This document shows, one piece after another, positions 1-8,313 of a stretch of DNA of 64,000 nucleotides. The notes beneath the pieces were generated by a model, which searched no databases, was not told the origin of the DNA, and saw nothing but the letters and a program-made list of their open reading frames with translations. Each line of letters opens with the position of its first letter. Positions within the stretch are counted from its first letter, which is position 1. The position numbers and the translations under genes are program-made. Source of the DNA: Sphingosinicella sp. LHD-64 (GTDB taxonomy: Bacteria > Pseudomonadota > Alphaproteobacteria > Sphingomonadales > Sphingomonadaceae); NCBI RefSeq assembly GCF_031157375.1, contig NZ_JAVIFV010000003.1:62001-126000 (forward strand), in the 5' to 3' direction.

Positions 1-1
1 T

Positions 2-1042
2 CCCGTTGATCTTGATCAAACGACGGCCGGCTACTTTCTCACCCGCTGGGTGACGCATCTCTGCGCTCCCGGTTTCTTCTTCATCGTCGGTCTCGGCGCC
101 TGGCTGATCGGGCGTAAGCACGGCCGGCTCAAGCTGGCCGGGTTCCTCGCCCTCAGGGGGCTCTGGCTGGTCGTGCTCGAATTCGCCTTATTCGGCTTTG
201 CTTGGTCCTTTCATCCCGGTTGGACCTGGTTTGGCGTCATCTGGGGCCTCGGTGCGGGCATGATCCTCCTGTCAGTCCTGCTGCTCGTCCCGCGCCCGGC
301 CCTGCTCGCAGGCGCCGCACTGTTCATCCTGCTGCACAATGCGTTCAGCATTCCGAGCGGAGGCGCGCTCGCCCAGATCCTCTATACCGGAGGCTGGGCG
401 CAATTGCCGCTGTTCGGTGGAGAGGTGATTCTTTATCCAATTCTGCCCTGGGCGGCGCTGATGATGCTTGGCTATGCCATAGGTCCGTGGCTGATGCCGG
501 CCGGTCAATCCGCGGCCAAACCCCTGGCCTTCGCCGGCGCGATCGCGCTCTTGCTGTTCGTCCTGGTGCGCCTCGCCGGTTACGGACAATCCCCGGGAGG
601 AGGATTTGAAGGCCAGCCCGACCTCGGCTGGACGATTCTCAGCTTCCTCAATGTTCAGAAATACCCCCCGTCACTGCAATTCGCGCTTGTGACGCTCGGC
701 CTGCTATTGCTGTTTCAGGCCTGGACTGCAGGGCGACAGGCCGTCACCGGCCCCCTCAGCCTCCTTGCCACATACGGGCGCGTGCCGTTCTTCTTCTATG
801 CCTTCCACCTTTTCCTGATCCACGGCGCGGCGCTGCTCGTCGCTTGGCTTCTCGGCTGGCCGATCTCCTATCTGTTCTGGACGGGCGAGGGCCCGAATCT
901 CGTGCCACCAGAGGGGTTCGGCTTTGTGCTCGTCGGCGTCTGGCTGACCTGGCTGGCGGTGCTTGTGGTGCTTTACCCCGCGTGTCGTTGGTTTGGGAAG
1001 GTGAAATCAGGTTCCGGCCATATCTGGCTGCGCTTCCTATAA
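2..1042 (+). CDS. DUF1624 / heparan-alpha-glucosaminide N-acetyltransferase-like membrane protein, 5' end outside window
   Basis: The reading frame is open from base 2, so the N-terminus lies upstream of the window. The first GTG, at base 50, sits inside the conserved stretch rather than at its start: the codons before it read DLDQTTAGYFLTRW, which continues into VTHLCAPGFFF. That pattern (DL..TT..FFTRWVTH.CAP) is typical of bacterial DUF1624 proteins related to the HGSNAT catalytic domain. About eight hydrophobic segments follow, with a PPSLQF motif near residue 220, also usual in the family. The protein is integral to the inner membrane. The bacterial substrate is unknown, and acyl transfer to a sugar is inferred only from the family name. 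The gene ends 134 bp before an ArsR-type regulator on the same strand. Confidence 0.8.
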   Translation, partial: PVDLDQTTAGYFLTRWVTHLCAPGFFFIVGLGAWLIGRKHGRLKLAGFLALRGLWLVVLEFALFGFAWSFHPGWTWFGVIWGLGAGMILLSVLLLVPRPALLAGAALFILLHNAFSIPSGGALAQILYTGGWAQLPLFGGEVILYPILPWAALMMLGYAIGPWLMPAGQSAAKPLAFAGAIALLLFVLVRLAGYGQSPGGGFEGQPDLGWTILSFLNVQKYPPSLQFALVTLGLLLLFQAWTAGRQAVTGPLSLLATYGRVPFFFYAFHLFLIHGAALLVAWLLGWPISYLFWTGEGPNLVPPEGFGFVLVGVWLTWLAVLVVLYPACRWFGKVKSGSGHIWLRFL

Positions 1043-1176
1043 GGCTCGGCGATCGGGTTCGTGGATCACGGCTGGCGAGCGCGGGCGCGACAAACATCAT
1101 GTTTGCGCGCGACCTTTGGAGTCGATCGCGGTCCGGTGCGATCACATTGACTTGCTAAAGAACGGGCTTTAGGTGA

Positions 1177-1512
1177 ATGGCTATGCAAGCTTTCGCCGCG
1201 CTCGCCGATGAGACCCGTCGACATATTGTCGAGATCCTCGCGAAGGGCGAACGACCGGCTGGCGAGATCGCCAGCCAATTCGACATGACTGCCCAGGCGG
1301 TCTCCCAGCATCTGAAAGTCCTCAAGGAAGCTGGGATCGTGCAGTATCGCGCGGAGGCCACCAAGCGGCTATATATGTTGGACCAGCGCGGCCTCGCCGA
1401 GGTCGACGAGTGGATGAGTCGGGTGCGCGAATTCTGGACGGGCAGACTCGACAGCTTCGAGCGAGAATATCGCGAGCAAAGAAAGAAGAAGCGCAGTCCG
1501 AAGAAATCCTAG
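1177..1512 (+). CDS. ArsR-family winged-helix transcriptional regulator
   Basis: A 111-residue protein that is almost entirely one ArsR-type winged helix. It has an N-terminal FAALADETRRHIVEIL helix, a recognition region around TAQAVSQHLKVLKEAG (about residues 38-53), and a wing ending YRAEATKRLYML. No cysteine pair or other metal site is visible. It therefore belongs to the non-metal subgroup usually found beside SRPBCC (AHSA1-like) genes. The tail is strongly basic (KKKRSPKKS). No SRPBCC gene directly follows, so the usual partner is missing or sits elsewhere; one lies at 3034-3456 on the other strand. ATG at 1177 was preferred over GTG at 1173. Confidence 0.85.
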   Translation: MAMQAFAALADETRRHIVEILAKGERPAGEIASQFDMTAQAVSQHLKVLKEAGIVQYRAEATKRLYMLDQRGLAEVDEWMSRVREFWTGRLDSFEREYREQRKKKRSPKKS

Positions 1513-1634
1513 GCTCCCGGACGATGCCGCCATTTCCGTGCGCACAGCCCTGACACCGGACATGATGGCGCTCGGAAAAGAGAACAACTGACCCCACCGG
1601 CCGAACCCTTCGAAACTGGCGGCTCTGCAGCATC

Positions 1635-3041
1635 CTAATCGGTGCTCGAGAGGCCGGCGAGGCGTGCCCGACTGATAGGCTTGCCTTCATGGATGGCCCA
1701 CTCCAGAGGCGTGCAGTTCCACATCTGGTCGCGTATGTCGGGTTGCGCTCCGCGAGTGAGGAGAAGGTCAATCAGCGCCGTATCGTCCAGCAGTGCGGCC
1801 TGATGCAGCGGCGTGCTGTGCGCGTGCACGGGCATGAAGCGGTTTGGATCGGCGCCGGCGTCGAGGGCTACGCGCGCGGTGTCCGGTCGTCCATTGATGA
1901 CCGCCTGGGCTAACGCCATCTGGATCTCGTCGAGCGACGCCGTAGCCAGCCGCCGCTTTAGTGCCTCGCAGTCGCCAAGCGCCGCTGCGATCGCAACCGT
2001 CAGCGGCGCGCCAGCGGCCAGCAAGGCCCGTATCGGATCGATTTCGCGGTGGGCGAGGGCCATGGCGATTGAGCGATCGGAAGGCCTTGCTCCCGCCGCC
2101 AACAGAAGACGCATTAGCGGAAGCTGCTGGCCGTGCTCGCGCGCCGAGGCGCCGGTCATCACCAGTTCCAGCGCATATTGGAGATCTTCCGGTTCGACGC
2201 CACGCTTCAGCATTGCGTTCGCGATCTGAATTATGTTGGACGGCATTCTTTGCACCAACCGCGGATTGTTGGCGATGAACCAGAAGAGTTTAGGATCCTT
2301 AAAATATTGGGGCCGCGCCGCCTGCCGGTAACAGTCCGGCTCAACGGCGCGCATGCGCAGCAGCTGAGGCGCGGCGTCGAGGTGCCGCGCAAGTTCCGCC
2401 ACCTCGCCGGCCTGAATAGCGGCAACCGCCGCGCGGAAGGCCGGATCGACGATAACCGGTCGATTCAGCAGGATCGCGATCGCGTCGCGATCGGGGGCCG
2501 AGCCGTTTCGAGCGGCGTCGAGCGAAGACCAGCCGCGGCTGTCTTCCTCCCATTCGATTCCGCCATGCGCGATCAGCAGCTCGACCAATTGCAGCGGGCC
2601 GCGGGCCGCAGCGGCGTGCAAGGGAGTGGAGCCCGGGACACCCCTACGCGCATTGGCCCCCGCTGCGAGCAGAGCTTCGCAGATTGCCAACCGCGTCCCG
2701 GGCGGCGCATCGGCAACGCAGGCAAGCCAGAGCGGCGAAGCTTCATCCTCCGCATCGCCATCGGGCGCGCTTGTTTTTCCCAGCAGATCTCGCACGGCAG
2801 CGACGTCGCCAGTCTCGGCTGCGCGGGCAAGGCGCGACCTCGCCTTCGGGGAATGCGAGCCCATCGCTGCGACCCGACGCATGAGCTCGGCCCATGAGCT
2901 TTCACCATATTCTGCGGCGAGAAGACGTTGTGCGATCGAAAGCTGCAGACCCCGCTCACGAGCCAGACGCTTGGCTTGCTTGCGAAGATGCTCCTGAGAG
3001 GGGCGCGGCGGAAGCGTGCGACGCGCCCGCGGATCAGCCAT
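1635..3041 (-). CDS. Ankyrin-repeat protein
   Basis: A 468-residue protein with a basic N-terminal part of about 60 residues containing SQEHLRKQAKRLARERG, a motif common at the front of bacterial ankyrin proteins. Ankyrin units follow: TPLHAAAARGPLQLVELL and SSLDAARNGS in the first half, and TPLHQAALLDDTALIDLLL and TPLEWAIHEG near the end. The middle is more degenerate, with AAGA and DAGADPN loops. There is no signal peptide or membrane segment, so a cytoplasmic protein-binding role is the only inference. Its ATG overlaps the stop of the SRPBCC gene upstream (ATGGCTGA), which points to translational coupling. Confidence 0.85.
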   Translation of the reverse strand: MADPRARRTLPPRPSQEHLRKQAKRLARERGLQLSIAQRLLAAEYGESSWAELMRRVAAMGSHSPKARSRLARAAETGDVAAVRDLLGKTSAPDGDAEDEASPLWLACVADAPPGTRLAICEALLAAGANARRGVPGSTPLHAAAARGPLQLVELLIAHGGIEWEEDSRGWSSLDAARNGSAPDRDAIAILLNRPVIVDPAFRAAVAAIQAGEVAELARHLDAAPQLLRMRAVEPDCYRQAARPQYFKDPKLFWFIANNPRLVQRMPSNIIQIANAMLKRGVEPEDLQYALELVMTGASAREHGQQLPLMRLLLAAGARPSDRSIAMALAHREIDPIRALLAAGAPLTVAIAAALGDCEALKRRLATASLDEIQMALAQAVINGRPDTARVALDAGADPNRFMPVHAHSTPLHQAALLDDTALIDLLLTRGAQPDIRDQMWNCTPLEWAIHEGKPISRARLAGLSSTD

Positions 3042-3456
3042 GAGACGGCTCCGCTGCGTGCGCCTGGGTCTTCTTCACCCTGTCTTCCGGCACAACAGTG
3101 AGGAGGAGCCGAACCATGTCACCCACAGCCAACAACTCGACCGTCACAACGAACCGCCTTGGCTTCAAAGCCTGATGACTCCAGCTGAAGACCAACAGAC
3201 GCGGCGGCCTGAGGTCGCACAGCTTACCGCGGCAGGTTCCAGACAGCGGCGCTCTTAGCCCACAGGTCAGGAAACGCTCGATCTGGTCCGCACTGGTGAG
3301 GAAGGCCCACACTTCCTCCGGACGACCGGGTAGCCAGCGTTCAATAAGAAGGCTGGCTTCGGCAGCAGCGAAAGGCGTCCGCCTGACAGCCGCCGTGTTT
3401 TGGTTGGGAGGAAACTCAACATCGGATCCGCGGCGCGCGCCGCCGTACGTTGACAT
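3034..3456 (-). CDS. SRPBCC / AHSA1-like domain protein
   Basis: A 140-residue protein reading LLIERWLPGRPEEVWAFLTSADQIERFLTCG near its start, the typical first strand and helix of an SRPBCC (START/AHSA1) fold. A compact C-terminal half follows with LLVFSWSHQALKPRRFVVTVEL. The fold binds hydrophobic ligands, but no function can be assigned. The start at 3456 is preferred because a GGAAAGG site lies about 10 bases upstream; the frame itself stays open further up to 3582. The gene couples to the downstream ankyrin gene by an 8-base overlap. The final WExxL-type helix is shortened compared with the usual domain. Confidence 0.65.
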   Translation of the reverse strand: MSTYGGARRGSDVEFPPNQNTAAVRRTPFAAAEASLLIERWLPGRPEEVWAFLTSADQIERFLTCGLRAPLSGTCRGKLCDLRPPRLLVFSWSHQALKPRRFVVTVELLAVGDMVRLLLTVVPEDRVKKTQAHAAEPSHG

Positions 3457-3692
3457 AGCCGGTACCTTTCCGTCGGCGCCCGGCGTCCGCTGACGGGCAG
3501 GAAAGGTCGGCGACCTCCAATCGATCTTGCAAGGTGGGCTAGGCCCTTCCCGCGGACGGGCGGCCGCCAGTCGGCCAGACATGCATGCTACGACCGTCTC
3601 GCCAATCAGGTCAAGCGGTCACGACGCCCTCCAGAAACCTCGAAACAAGGCCGCAGGGTGCCGCGATGCAGATTGCCCACATCGCCGGACGC

Positions 3693-4121
3693 CTACCAAT
3701 GAGCTGGTCCACAGGGATCAATTGCTGCCGTCAGCTCGGTCCCTTCCTGGACAAAGCAGAGTGAGTTTCCGAACGGATCGGAGACGTAAAAGCTTCGCTC
3801 GCCCCACGCCCGGTTCTGGATTTCGCCCGGGTTTCCCACCTGCGGATCCACCTGCGTCGAAAACGCCGCGCCCAGCAGGCAGCATCTTCGATAGACGTCA
3901 ACAAGATCGGGAACCGAGAAATAGAGCGGCTCGCTCGACGGCAGCGGTCGAGACGCGTCGCCGTCCGCGAGCGCATCGTAACACGCCAGTATGACCCCGC
4001 CGCAGTCATAGTAGAGCCGGCCTGGGGAGACGCGCCGCCCGACCTGATCGGTGACGCCGGAGTAAAAAGTGTGTGCAACACCGATATCAGTGACCGGCAG
4101 AACCACACGGAAGACCTTCAT
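3693..4121 (-). CDS. VOC-family (glyoxalase/bleomycin-resistance fold) protein
   Basis: A 142-residue protein beginning MKVFRVVLPVTDIGVAHTFY, the hallmark first strand and helix of a vicinal-oxygen-chelate module. It ends with RSFYVSDPFGNSLCFVQEGT, the standard final strand (DPFGN.L.F). The middle contains LYFSVPDLVDVYRRC. One chain carries two beta-alpha-beta-beta-beta units. Metal ligands cannot be assigned with confidence, so it could be a dioxygenase, a glyoxalase or an antibiotic-binding protein. A TAGGAAA ribosome-binding site precedes the ATG. It is the first gene of a leftward group that may continue into the SRPBCC and ankyrin genes after a gap of about 236 bp. Confidence 0.75.
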   Translation of the reverse strand: MKVFRVVLPVTDIGVAHTFYSGVTDQVGRRVSPGRLYYDCGGVILACYDALADGDASRPLPSSEPLYFSVPDLVDVYRRCCLLGAAFSTQVDPQVGNPGEIQNRAWGERSFYVSDPFGNSLCFVQEGTELTAAIDPCGPAHW

Positions 4122-4296
4122 CGCGATTTCCTACCGGATAGCCTGTCCTGGATCTTGCGTCAGCCGATCGAGGGGCGGTCGACATCGCCCCTCTCACTCC
4201 AGTCGATTTTCCGCAGCCAAGGTACGGCGTCCGGTGCCGGGTGCGCACCTGCGCAGTCGTCCGCACGATGCCACCCTTCGTTTCCCAACGCCTGAC

Positions 4297-4479
4297 CTAT
4301 GTCTTGCGGCGCACGGTCCTCACAGCGAGCGCCCATGCGACGATCAGCAGCAGGATACCCAGCAGTGAGGCGCCGGGCGCATCGTCGGTCTCCCCGATGT
4401 AGATGCCGGTGGCGGCAATGGCTATGCCGATGGCGACTAAACCGAGGGCGATAGCTGCGTTCCTGGCAGAGAGGGTCAT
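4297..4479 (-). CDS. Small two-helix membrane protein, function unknown
   Basis: A 60-residue protein with two predicted membrane helices. The first is AIALGLVAIGIAIAATGIYI (about residues 8-28) and the second is LLGILLLIVAWALAV (about 39-53). A short acidic loop (GETDDA) separates them and the C-terminus is basic (RTVRRKT), suggesting the tail faces the cytoplasm. A GGAAGG site lies six bases before the ATG, which supports translation despite the small size. No family is recognised. Confidence 0.5.
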   Translation of the reverse strand: MTLSARNAAIALGLVAIGIAIAATGIYIGETDDAPGASLLGILLLIVAWALAVRTVRRKT

Positions 4480-4811
4480 TGATGCCTTCCATTCAGATCA
4501 ATCAGTCTGCCTCGGGAGGATCATAAATATCATACCTTATAAAGTAAAGTGCTTCGGTTGATGGCGAGCTGGCGCCCGCGAAAACTACTCGAGCACGAAA
4601 ACCGCGGACGGCAACCAACGCGCTCTCCATGCGAGTCCATCCTCACCCAGCCCTGTCCCACAAGGGGATTGAAGAGCGCGCTTTCCACCCGTAGCGAGCG
4701 CCTAAACTAGGCCAGTCACTCGGTTGGAGATGCGGCTTAGCGCCGGCATTAAGGTCGGCCGCCGCGAGAAGGTGCGCTTCTCCATCTGCTCAAACTCGCC
4801 GACGATTCCTG
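4480..4811. other. Intergenic stretch, no gene seen
   Basis: This 332-base gap lies between two leftward genes. No convincing reading frame was found on either strand. It includes an AT-richer patch near 4522-4550 that may hold the promoter of the small membrane gene. It also carries one copy (about 4679-4696) of a short CGCTTTCCACCC-type repeat found again at 6979-7000. Confidence 0.5.
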
Positions 4812-5312
4812 CTAATTGATCAGTCCAAACCGTATATTCAGCTTCTCTAGCTGTTGCGCAAAACCAACCGCGGACAATTTAGTCGTCAGTCGATCATGGT
4901 GGGCGTCGATCGTGACTCTCATCTTCGCCCGGTCGCCCTGCTGAACAAACTCAACGGTGATCGAATGGGGATGGGGCGCTACGCCGGGAATGAAATCGAT
5001 CATGTGTCGAATGACAAGACGCCTAAGTGGAATCAGCTCAACGAACTCTGCTTGCGTAAAAGTTGATGCCTCCCGCCCAAGCTGGTTCATTGAGGCAATG
5101 AGCGCGGGATCGTCGGTGTACATGTCGTAGCGCAGCACGCCGCCGATCCGTGGATCGATAGTTTCGACATGAACCTTGAAGCCATGGGATCCCCACCAGG
5201 ATTCGAAACCTGCCTTTGTGGTCCATAAATCCCAGAGCTCTTCTACACGCGCTTGATAAGTACGCTCGAAGGTGAGCGAGCTCTGCCCGCGAATCCGCCC
5301 GCTATTCATCAT
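4812..5312 (-). CDS. SRPBCC (AHSA1-like) protein paired with ArsR regulator
   Basis: A 166-residue protein with a full AHSA1-type SRPBCC domain: LTFERTYQARVEELWDLWTT at the N-terminus, ESWWGSHGF, then GGVLRYDMY and a C-terminal long helix. The two overlapping ATG codons at 5312 and 5309 lie inside the last codons of the upstream ArsR gene (stop at 5302-5304). The pair is therefore translationally coupled. In this common two-gene arrangement the ArsR-type protein probably represses the pair. The ligand of the SRPBCC pocket is unknown. Confidence 0.85.
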   Translation of the reverse strand: MMNSGRIRGQSSLTFERTYQARVEELWDLWTTKAGFESWWGSHGFKVHVETIDPRIGGVLRYDMYTDDPALIASMNQLGREASTFTQAEFVELIPLRRLVIRHMIDFIPGVAPHPHSITVEFVQQGDRAKMRVTIDAHHDRLTTKLSAVGFAQQLEKLNIRFGLIN

Positions 5313-5643
5313 TGAAGCGCTGCGAGCATGGCGGAATCTGGTTTGCGTTGAGCGCTGCTTCGAAGCGCTCCAGCCGTTTCTCCCACCAGAGTCGAAATCC
5401 CCGAATCCATTCTTCAAGTTCCCGGAAGCGTTCTGCTCGAAGTGAATAAAGGCGGCGCTGTTGATCTGGCCGCATTGTTACAAACCCTGCATCGTGCAAT
5501 ATCCGAAGGTGTCGTGACACACCTGACTGGTGCACGCCAGCGATCTCGACGATTTCATTAACCTGTCGTTCGCCGGTTCGTAACGCTTCCACGATCCGTC
5601 GACGAGTAGGGTCGGCAAGCATCTGAAATGCATCGTTACTCAT
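5302..5643 (-). CDS. ArsR-family regulator of the downstream SRPBCC gene
   Basis: A 113-residue winged-helix protein reading FQMLADPTRRRIVEALRTGE at the start, a recognition segment around GVHQSGVSRHLRILHDAGFV (about 37-56) and a wing ending RRLYSLRAE. No metal-binding cysteines are evident. The C-terminal FRLWWEKRLERFE motif is characteristic of the ArsR partners of AHSA1-like genes. The downstream SRPBCC gene overlaps its 3' end, so both are likely made from one transcript and the product probably represses its own promoter. Confidence 0.88.
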   Translation of the reverse strand: MSNDAFQMLADPTRRRIVEALRTGERQVNEIVEIAGVHQSGVSRHLRILHDAGFVTMRPDQQRRLYSLRAERFRELEEWIRGFRLWWEKRLERFEAALNANQIPPCSQRFNDE

Positions 5644-5729
5644 CTGCCGTGCGATGCTCCAACAATATTGCCTCTCGGTTCGTTCGTAAGGTTGACGTTT
5701 TAGAGAGACTGACTGCAGCTTCCCCAGGC

Positions 5730-6290
5730 TCAGCCGCAGATCATATAGCTCAGGTAGGCGAAGCCGCTTCTAAACCGGCGTTCGTCGATCAGCTTCAGAT
5801 TCTGACGGGCTCCCTCTGGAAGAAGCTTTTTGCCGCCGCCGACGATAACGGGTGCAAAGAAGAAGCGATACTCATCAACAAGCCCGGCCCGGATAGCCTG
5901 CGACGCCAAGTTGGCGCCGCCGATGGCGATGTCATGCGGCGACGCTGCCTTCATCTGCCGGATCACAACGACATTGAAATCGCGCTCGACCCGGGTTCGC
6001 TTCGTCGAAGGCTTGTCCAACGTGGATGAGATTACGATCTTGTCCGCTGCCTGCCACGTTTTGGCAAAAGCACCCATGTTCGCTGATTGCTCAGCCAACG
6101 AAGGGTCGGTCTCCCAGCCGATCATTATGTCGTACATGCGGCGCCCGTAGAGATAGGTTCGTATCGAGCGCTCCTGCTCGTTGATGAACGCAAAAACCTC
6201 GTCGTCTGGTTCGGCCCAATCGAATTTGCCGCTCTTGTCGGCGATGTAGCCGTCAAGCGAGGCGAGGTAGGAATAGATCAGTTTTGCCAT
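5730..6290 (-). CDS. Dihydrofolate-reductase-family (RibD C-terminal-like) protein
   Basis: A 186-residue protein starting AKLIYSYLASLDGYIADKSG, the typical YdaG/YyaP-type opening of stand-alone RibD C-terminal/DHFR-fold proteins. It contains YGRRMYDIM, then VVISSTL-like (KIVISSTL) and HDIAIGGANLASQAIRAGLVDE, ending FFFAPVIVGGGKKLLPEG. These correspond to the NADPH-binding and core motifs of the fold. The reaction is unknown; such proteins reduce pteridine- or pyrimidine-like substrates or are uncharacterised. The start at 6290 has a clear GGAGG site seven bases upstream. Confidence 0.85.
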   Translation of the reverse strand: MAKLIYSYLASLDGYIADKSGKFDWAEPDDEVFAFINEQERSIRTYLYGRRMYDIMIGWETDPSLAEQSANMGAFAKTWQAADKIVISSTLDKPSTKRTRVERDFNVVVIRQMKAASPHDIAIGGANLASQAIRAGLVDEYRFFFAPVIVGGGKKLLPEGARQNLKLIDERRFRSGFAYLSYMICG

Positions 6291-6319
6291 TCTGACCTCC
6301 GCGTATATGCATTGACATA

Positions 6320-6349
6320 AATATACATAGTTGCGCATATCTTTGTCAG
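6320..6349 (-). promoter_or_regulatory. Candidate sigma-70-type promoter for the DHFR-like gene
   Basis: Read on the minus strand, CTGACA (6349-6344) and TATATT (6325-6320) are separated by 18 bases. Each differs from consensus by one base. The start codon lies about 30 bases beyond the -10 element. The segment is unusually AT-rich and contains imperfect inverted copies of ATATGC/GCATAT at 6305-6310 and 6335-6340, which may be an operator. Confidence 0.45.
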
Positions 6350-6405
6350 GGTTCCGCCGTGGATCCCAGATGATCGTCAATACCGGACCGAACCTCGAGG
6401 AAAGG

Positions 6406-6687
6406 ATGACCACGTCCGCTGAACCTCAAATGCGGGCCGGACCGCGCGCCATATCGAGGCGACGCTTCGTTGGAACTATGAGGGCTGCCGCCATGGTGGC
6501 TAACGGGTTGGTCCGTACAGAGGTCCTGGCGGCGCCGGCCTTCTCGATCCCGTTCCGGTTTCATGCACCGCAGTCGGCGCTCGATCATCTCCAAGATCGA
6601 CTCGCCCACGCCCGCTGGCCGGAGCTGGAGACGACGGGGCAAAAGGTGAAATGCGCCATGCCGATAGCTGCAGCTATGGGTCGATAA
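6406..6687 (+). pseudogene. Epoxide-hydrolase N-terminal (EHN) fragment with Tat-like leader
   Basis: The frame starts at an ATG with a strong GAGGAAAGG site. It has a twin-arginine-like leader (SRRRFVGTM followed by a hydrophobic run ending VLAAP), then IPFRFHAPQSALDHLQDRL and AHARWPE. That is the opening of the EHN domain that precedes the alpha/beta hydrolase fold in periplasmic epoxide hydrolases. Identity stops after about residue 80; the last dozen residues look unrelated and the catalytic domain is absent. A complete family member would be about 400 residues. The remainder was probably lost by deletion; nothing downstream resembles the missing part. Confidence 0.65.
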
Positions 6688-6743
6688 CGGACGGGCAGAA
6701 ACCGACCCATTGCGGCGCTCAGCTGTGATGCGATCATCTTGAC

Positions 6744-6977
6744 ATGGATAAGCATGAAACGTGGAGCAGATTAGAAGTACTGTTGACCTCGGCACTCGAA
6801 GCCGAACAACATCACCTTCCGGCACAAGACACTGAGACCGTTCGAGAATATATTGAGAATCGGGAATACGGCTTGGCATATGAGCATCTTAGTGACACGC
6901 TGGTAGCTAAGCGCGTTCTGGTCACCGAGAAAACAAATCTAGCCTTACAAACGGCAGCTACCCTCATGAACCTTTAG
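6744..6977 (+). CDS. Small acidic protein resembling MafI-type immunity proteins
   Basis: A 77-residue, helix-rich acidic protein. The segment TVREYIENREYGLAYEHLSD resembles the core of MafI-family immunity proteins, where a short helix is followed by GE.glAle.L.d. A C-terminal helix (LALQTAATLMNL) also fits. No polymorphic toxin gene is next to it: the preceding gene is a truncated epoxide hydrolase and the following one a flavoprotein. It would therefore be an orphan. No good ribosome-binding site is visible, so expression is uncertain. The family resemblance is by eye and could be coincidental. Confidence 0.45.
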   Translation: MDKHETWSRLEVLLTSALEAEQHHLPAQDTETVREYIENREYGLAYEHLSDTLVAKRVLVTEKTNLALQTAATLMNL

Positions 6978-6978
6978 A

Positions 6979-7000
6979 TCCGCTTTCCACCCATAGCGGA
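6979..7000. repeat. Short hairpin-forming intergenic repeat
   Basis: The sequence has TCCGCT and AGCGGA arms around TTCCACCCAT. The inner CGCTTTCCACCCATAGCG matches 4679-4696 at all but one base. It lies just after the stop of the small immunity-like gene. Function unknown. Confidence 0.45.
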
Positions 7001-7231
7001 AGTCGACGCCGCTACCTGACAACCGTAGCTTTTCGCCGATCTGACCTGAAAAGCCGCCGTTGGGCTATCGGCCAATTTCGGCATTCAGTCGGGCGGTTGG
7101 CACCGGGGAACCGATGCCACTTCAAGGGGAGCGCTGGCAAGTTCAGCCGGAAGCGCACCTTTGCAGGATTTTTCGCTGCGGAACGCGAGCCTCGATCGCC
7201 CATTAGCGAACAATGAGCAGCGCAACGTCTA

Positions 7232-8313
7232 ATGTCCGATAAAGCACCGGCGCCGCGGGAGGGCATGCCAAGCGTCAAGCTGGACGAGGCCGAGTTCAAG
7301 TGTCGCTTCAGAGCCCAGTTCACCGACCCAGCCTTCGACTGCTTGTCAGAGGAACTTGAGTGCATCGCCCACGCGGCCTGGGACGGTTATGCCAATGAGC
7401 GCAAGTCGCCGCGCACCGAGAAAGCGGGGCACGGCTATGCCGACCCCGATTACGACCTCGCGACCGACTGGATAGCGGCTCATGACGCGATCCGCCAGGC
7501 GCAGGCCGAGCATGAGGACCCGTCGCAGCCGCCTTGCATCCTGATCGTCAACGGCTCCTCGCGCTCCGAGCATACGTGTCCCGGCGAAATGTCGAAGAGC
7601 TGGCGGCTGCTGGAGATCGCGTCGGAGATTTGCGGGGTCGAGGGCGTGAAAGTGAAGACACTTAATCTCTCCCGCCTCGCCGCCGAATACGGCAAGCATA
7701 TCCATCCCTGCAAAGCCTGCTTCTCCACCGCCGCAGCGCTCTGCCACTGGCCCTGCTTCTGCTATCCGAACCATTCGCTCGGCCAGACGCAGGACATGAT
7801 GAACGAGATCTACCCGCTCTGGGTCCGAGCGCACGGCATCATGCTGATCACACCCGTCAACTGGTATGCCACCTCGTCGCCGATGAAGCTGATGATCGAT
7901 CGGCTGGTCTGCGCCGATGGCGGCAATCCCGATCCGACCTCAACGCAGGGCAAGGATGCGCGGAAGGCAAAGCAGCTGAAGCTCGATGGCTGGCCCTATC
8001 CCCGCCATCTGGAAGGGCGCCTGTTCTCGATCGTCGTCCACGGCGATGTCGAAGGCGCCGAGAATGTCCGACGCAGCTCGCCGACTGGCTGCGCTTCATG
8101 CATCTCGTTCCGGCCGGCGTCCCCGTCGAGCTCGACCGTTATATCGGTTATTGGGAGCCCTATACGACCAATCACGAGGCGCTCGACAAGGACGAGAAGC
8201 TCCAGGACGAGGTCCGCAACGCCGCACGCACTCTGCTCGAAGCGGTGCAGGCCCGGCGCGCCGGACGGCTGGTAAGCGCCGGGATCGACCTCAAGCAGCC
8301 CCGTCAGAAATAA
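7232..8313 (+). pseudogene. NADPH-dependent FMN reductase-like flavoprotein, frameshifted near 8071-8079
   Basis: The first reading frame gives PPCILIVNGSSRSEHTCPGE (about residues 90-109), a flavodoxin-like phosphate-binding loop. It continues through a cysteine-rich segment (HPCKACFSTAAALC, CHWPCFCYPNH) and an FMN-contact stretch TPVNWYATSSPMKLMIDRL. Just after GDVEGAENVR the frame drifts into nonsense. The neighbouring frame then reads QLADWLRFMHLVPAG and RYIGYWEPYTTNHEALDKDE to a stop at 8313. One lost base near CGACGCAGC explains both. Restored, the product would be about 360 residues. Either a true inactivation or a sequence error is possible. The start at 7232 lacks a good ribosome site; ATG 7265 is an alternative. 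Confidence 0.75.
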
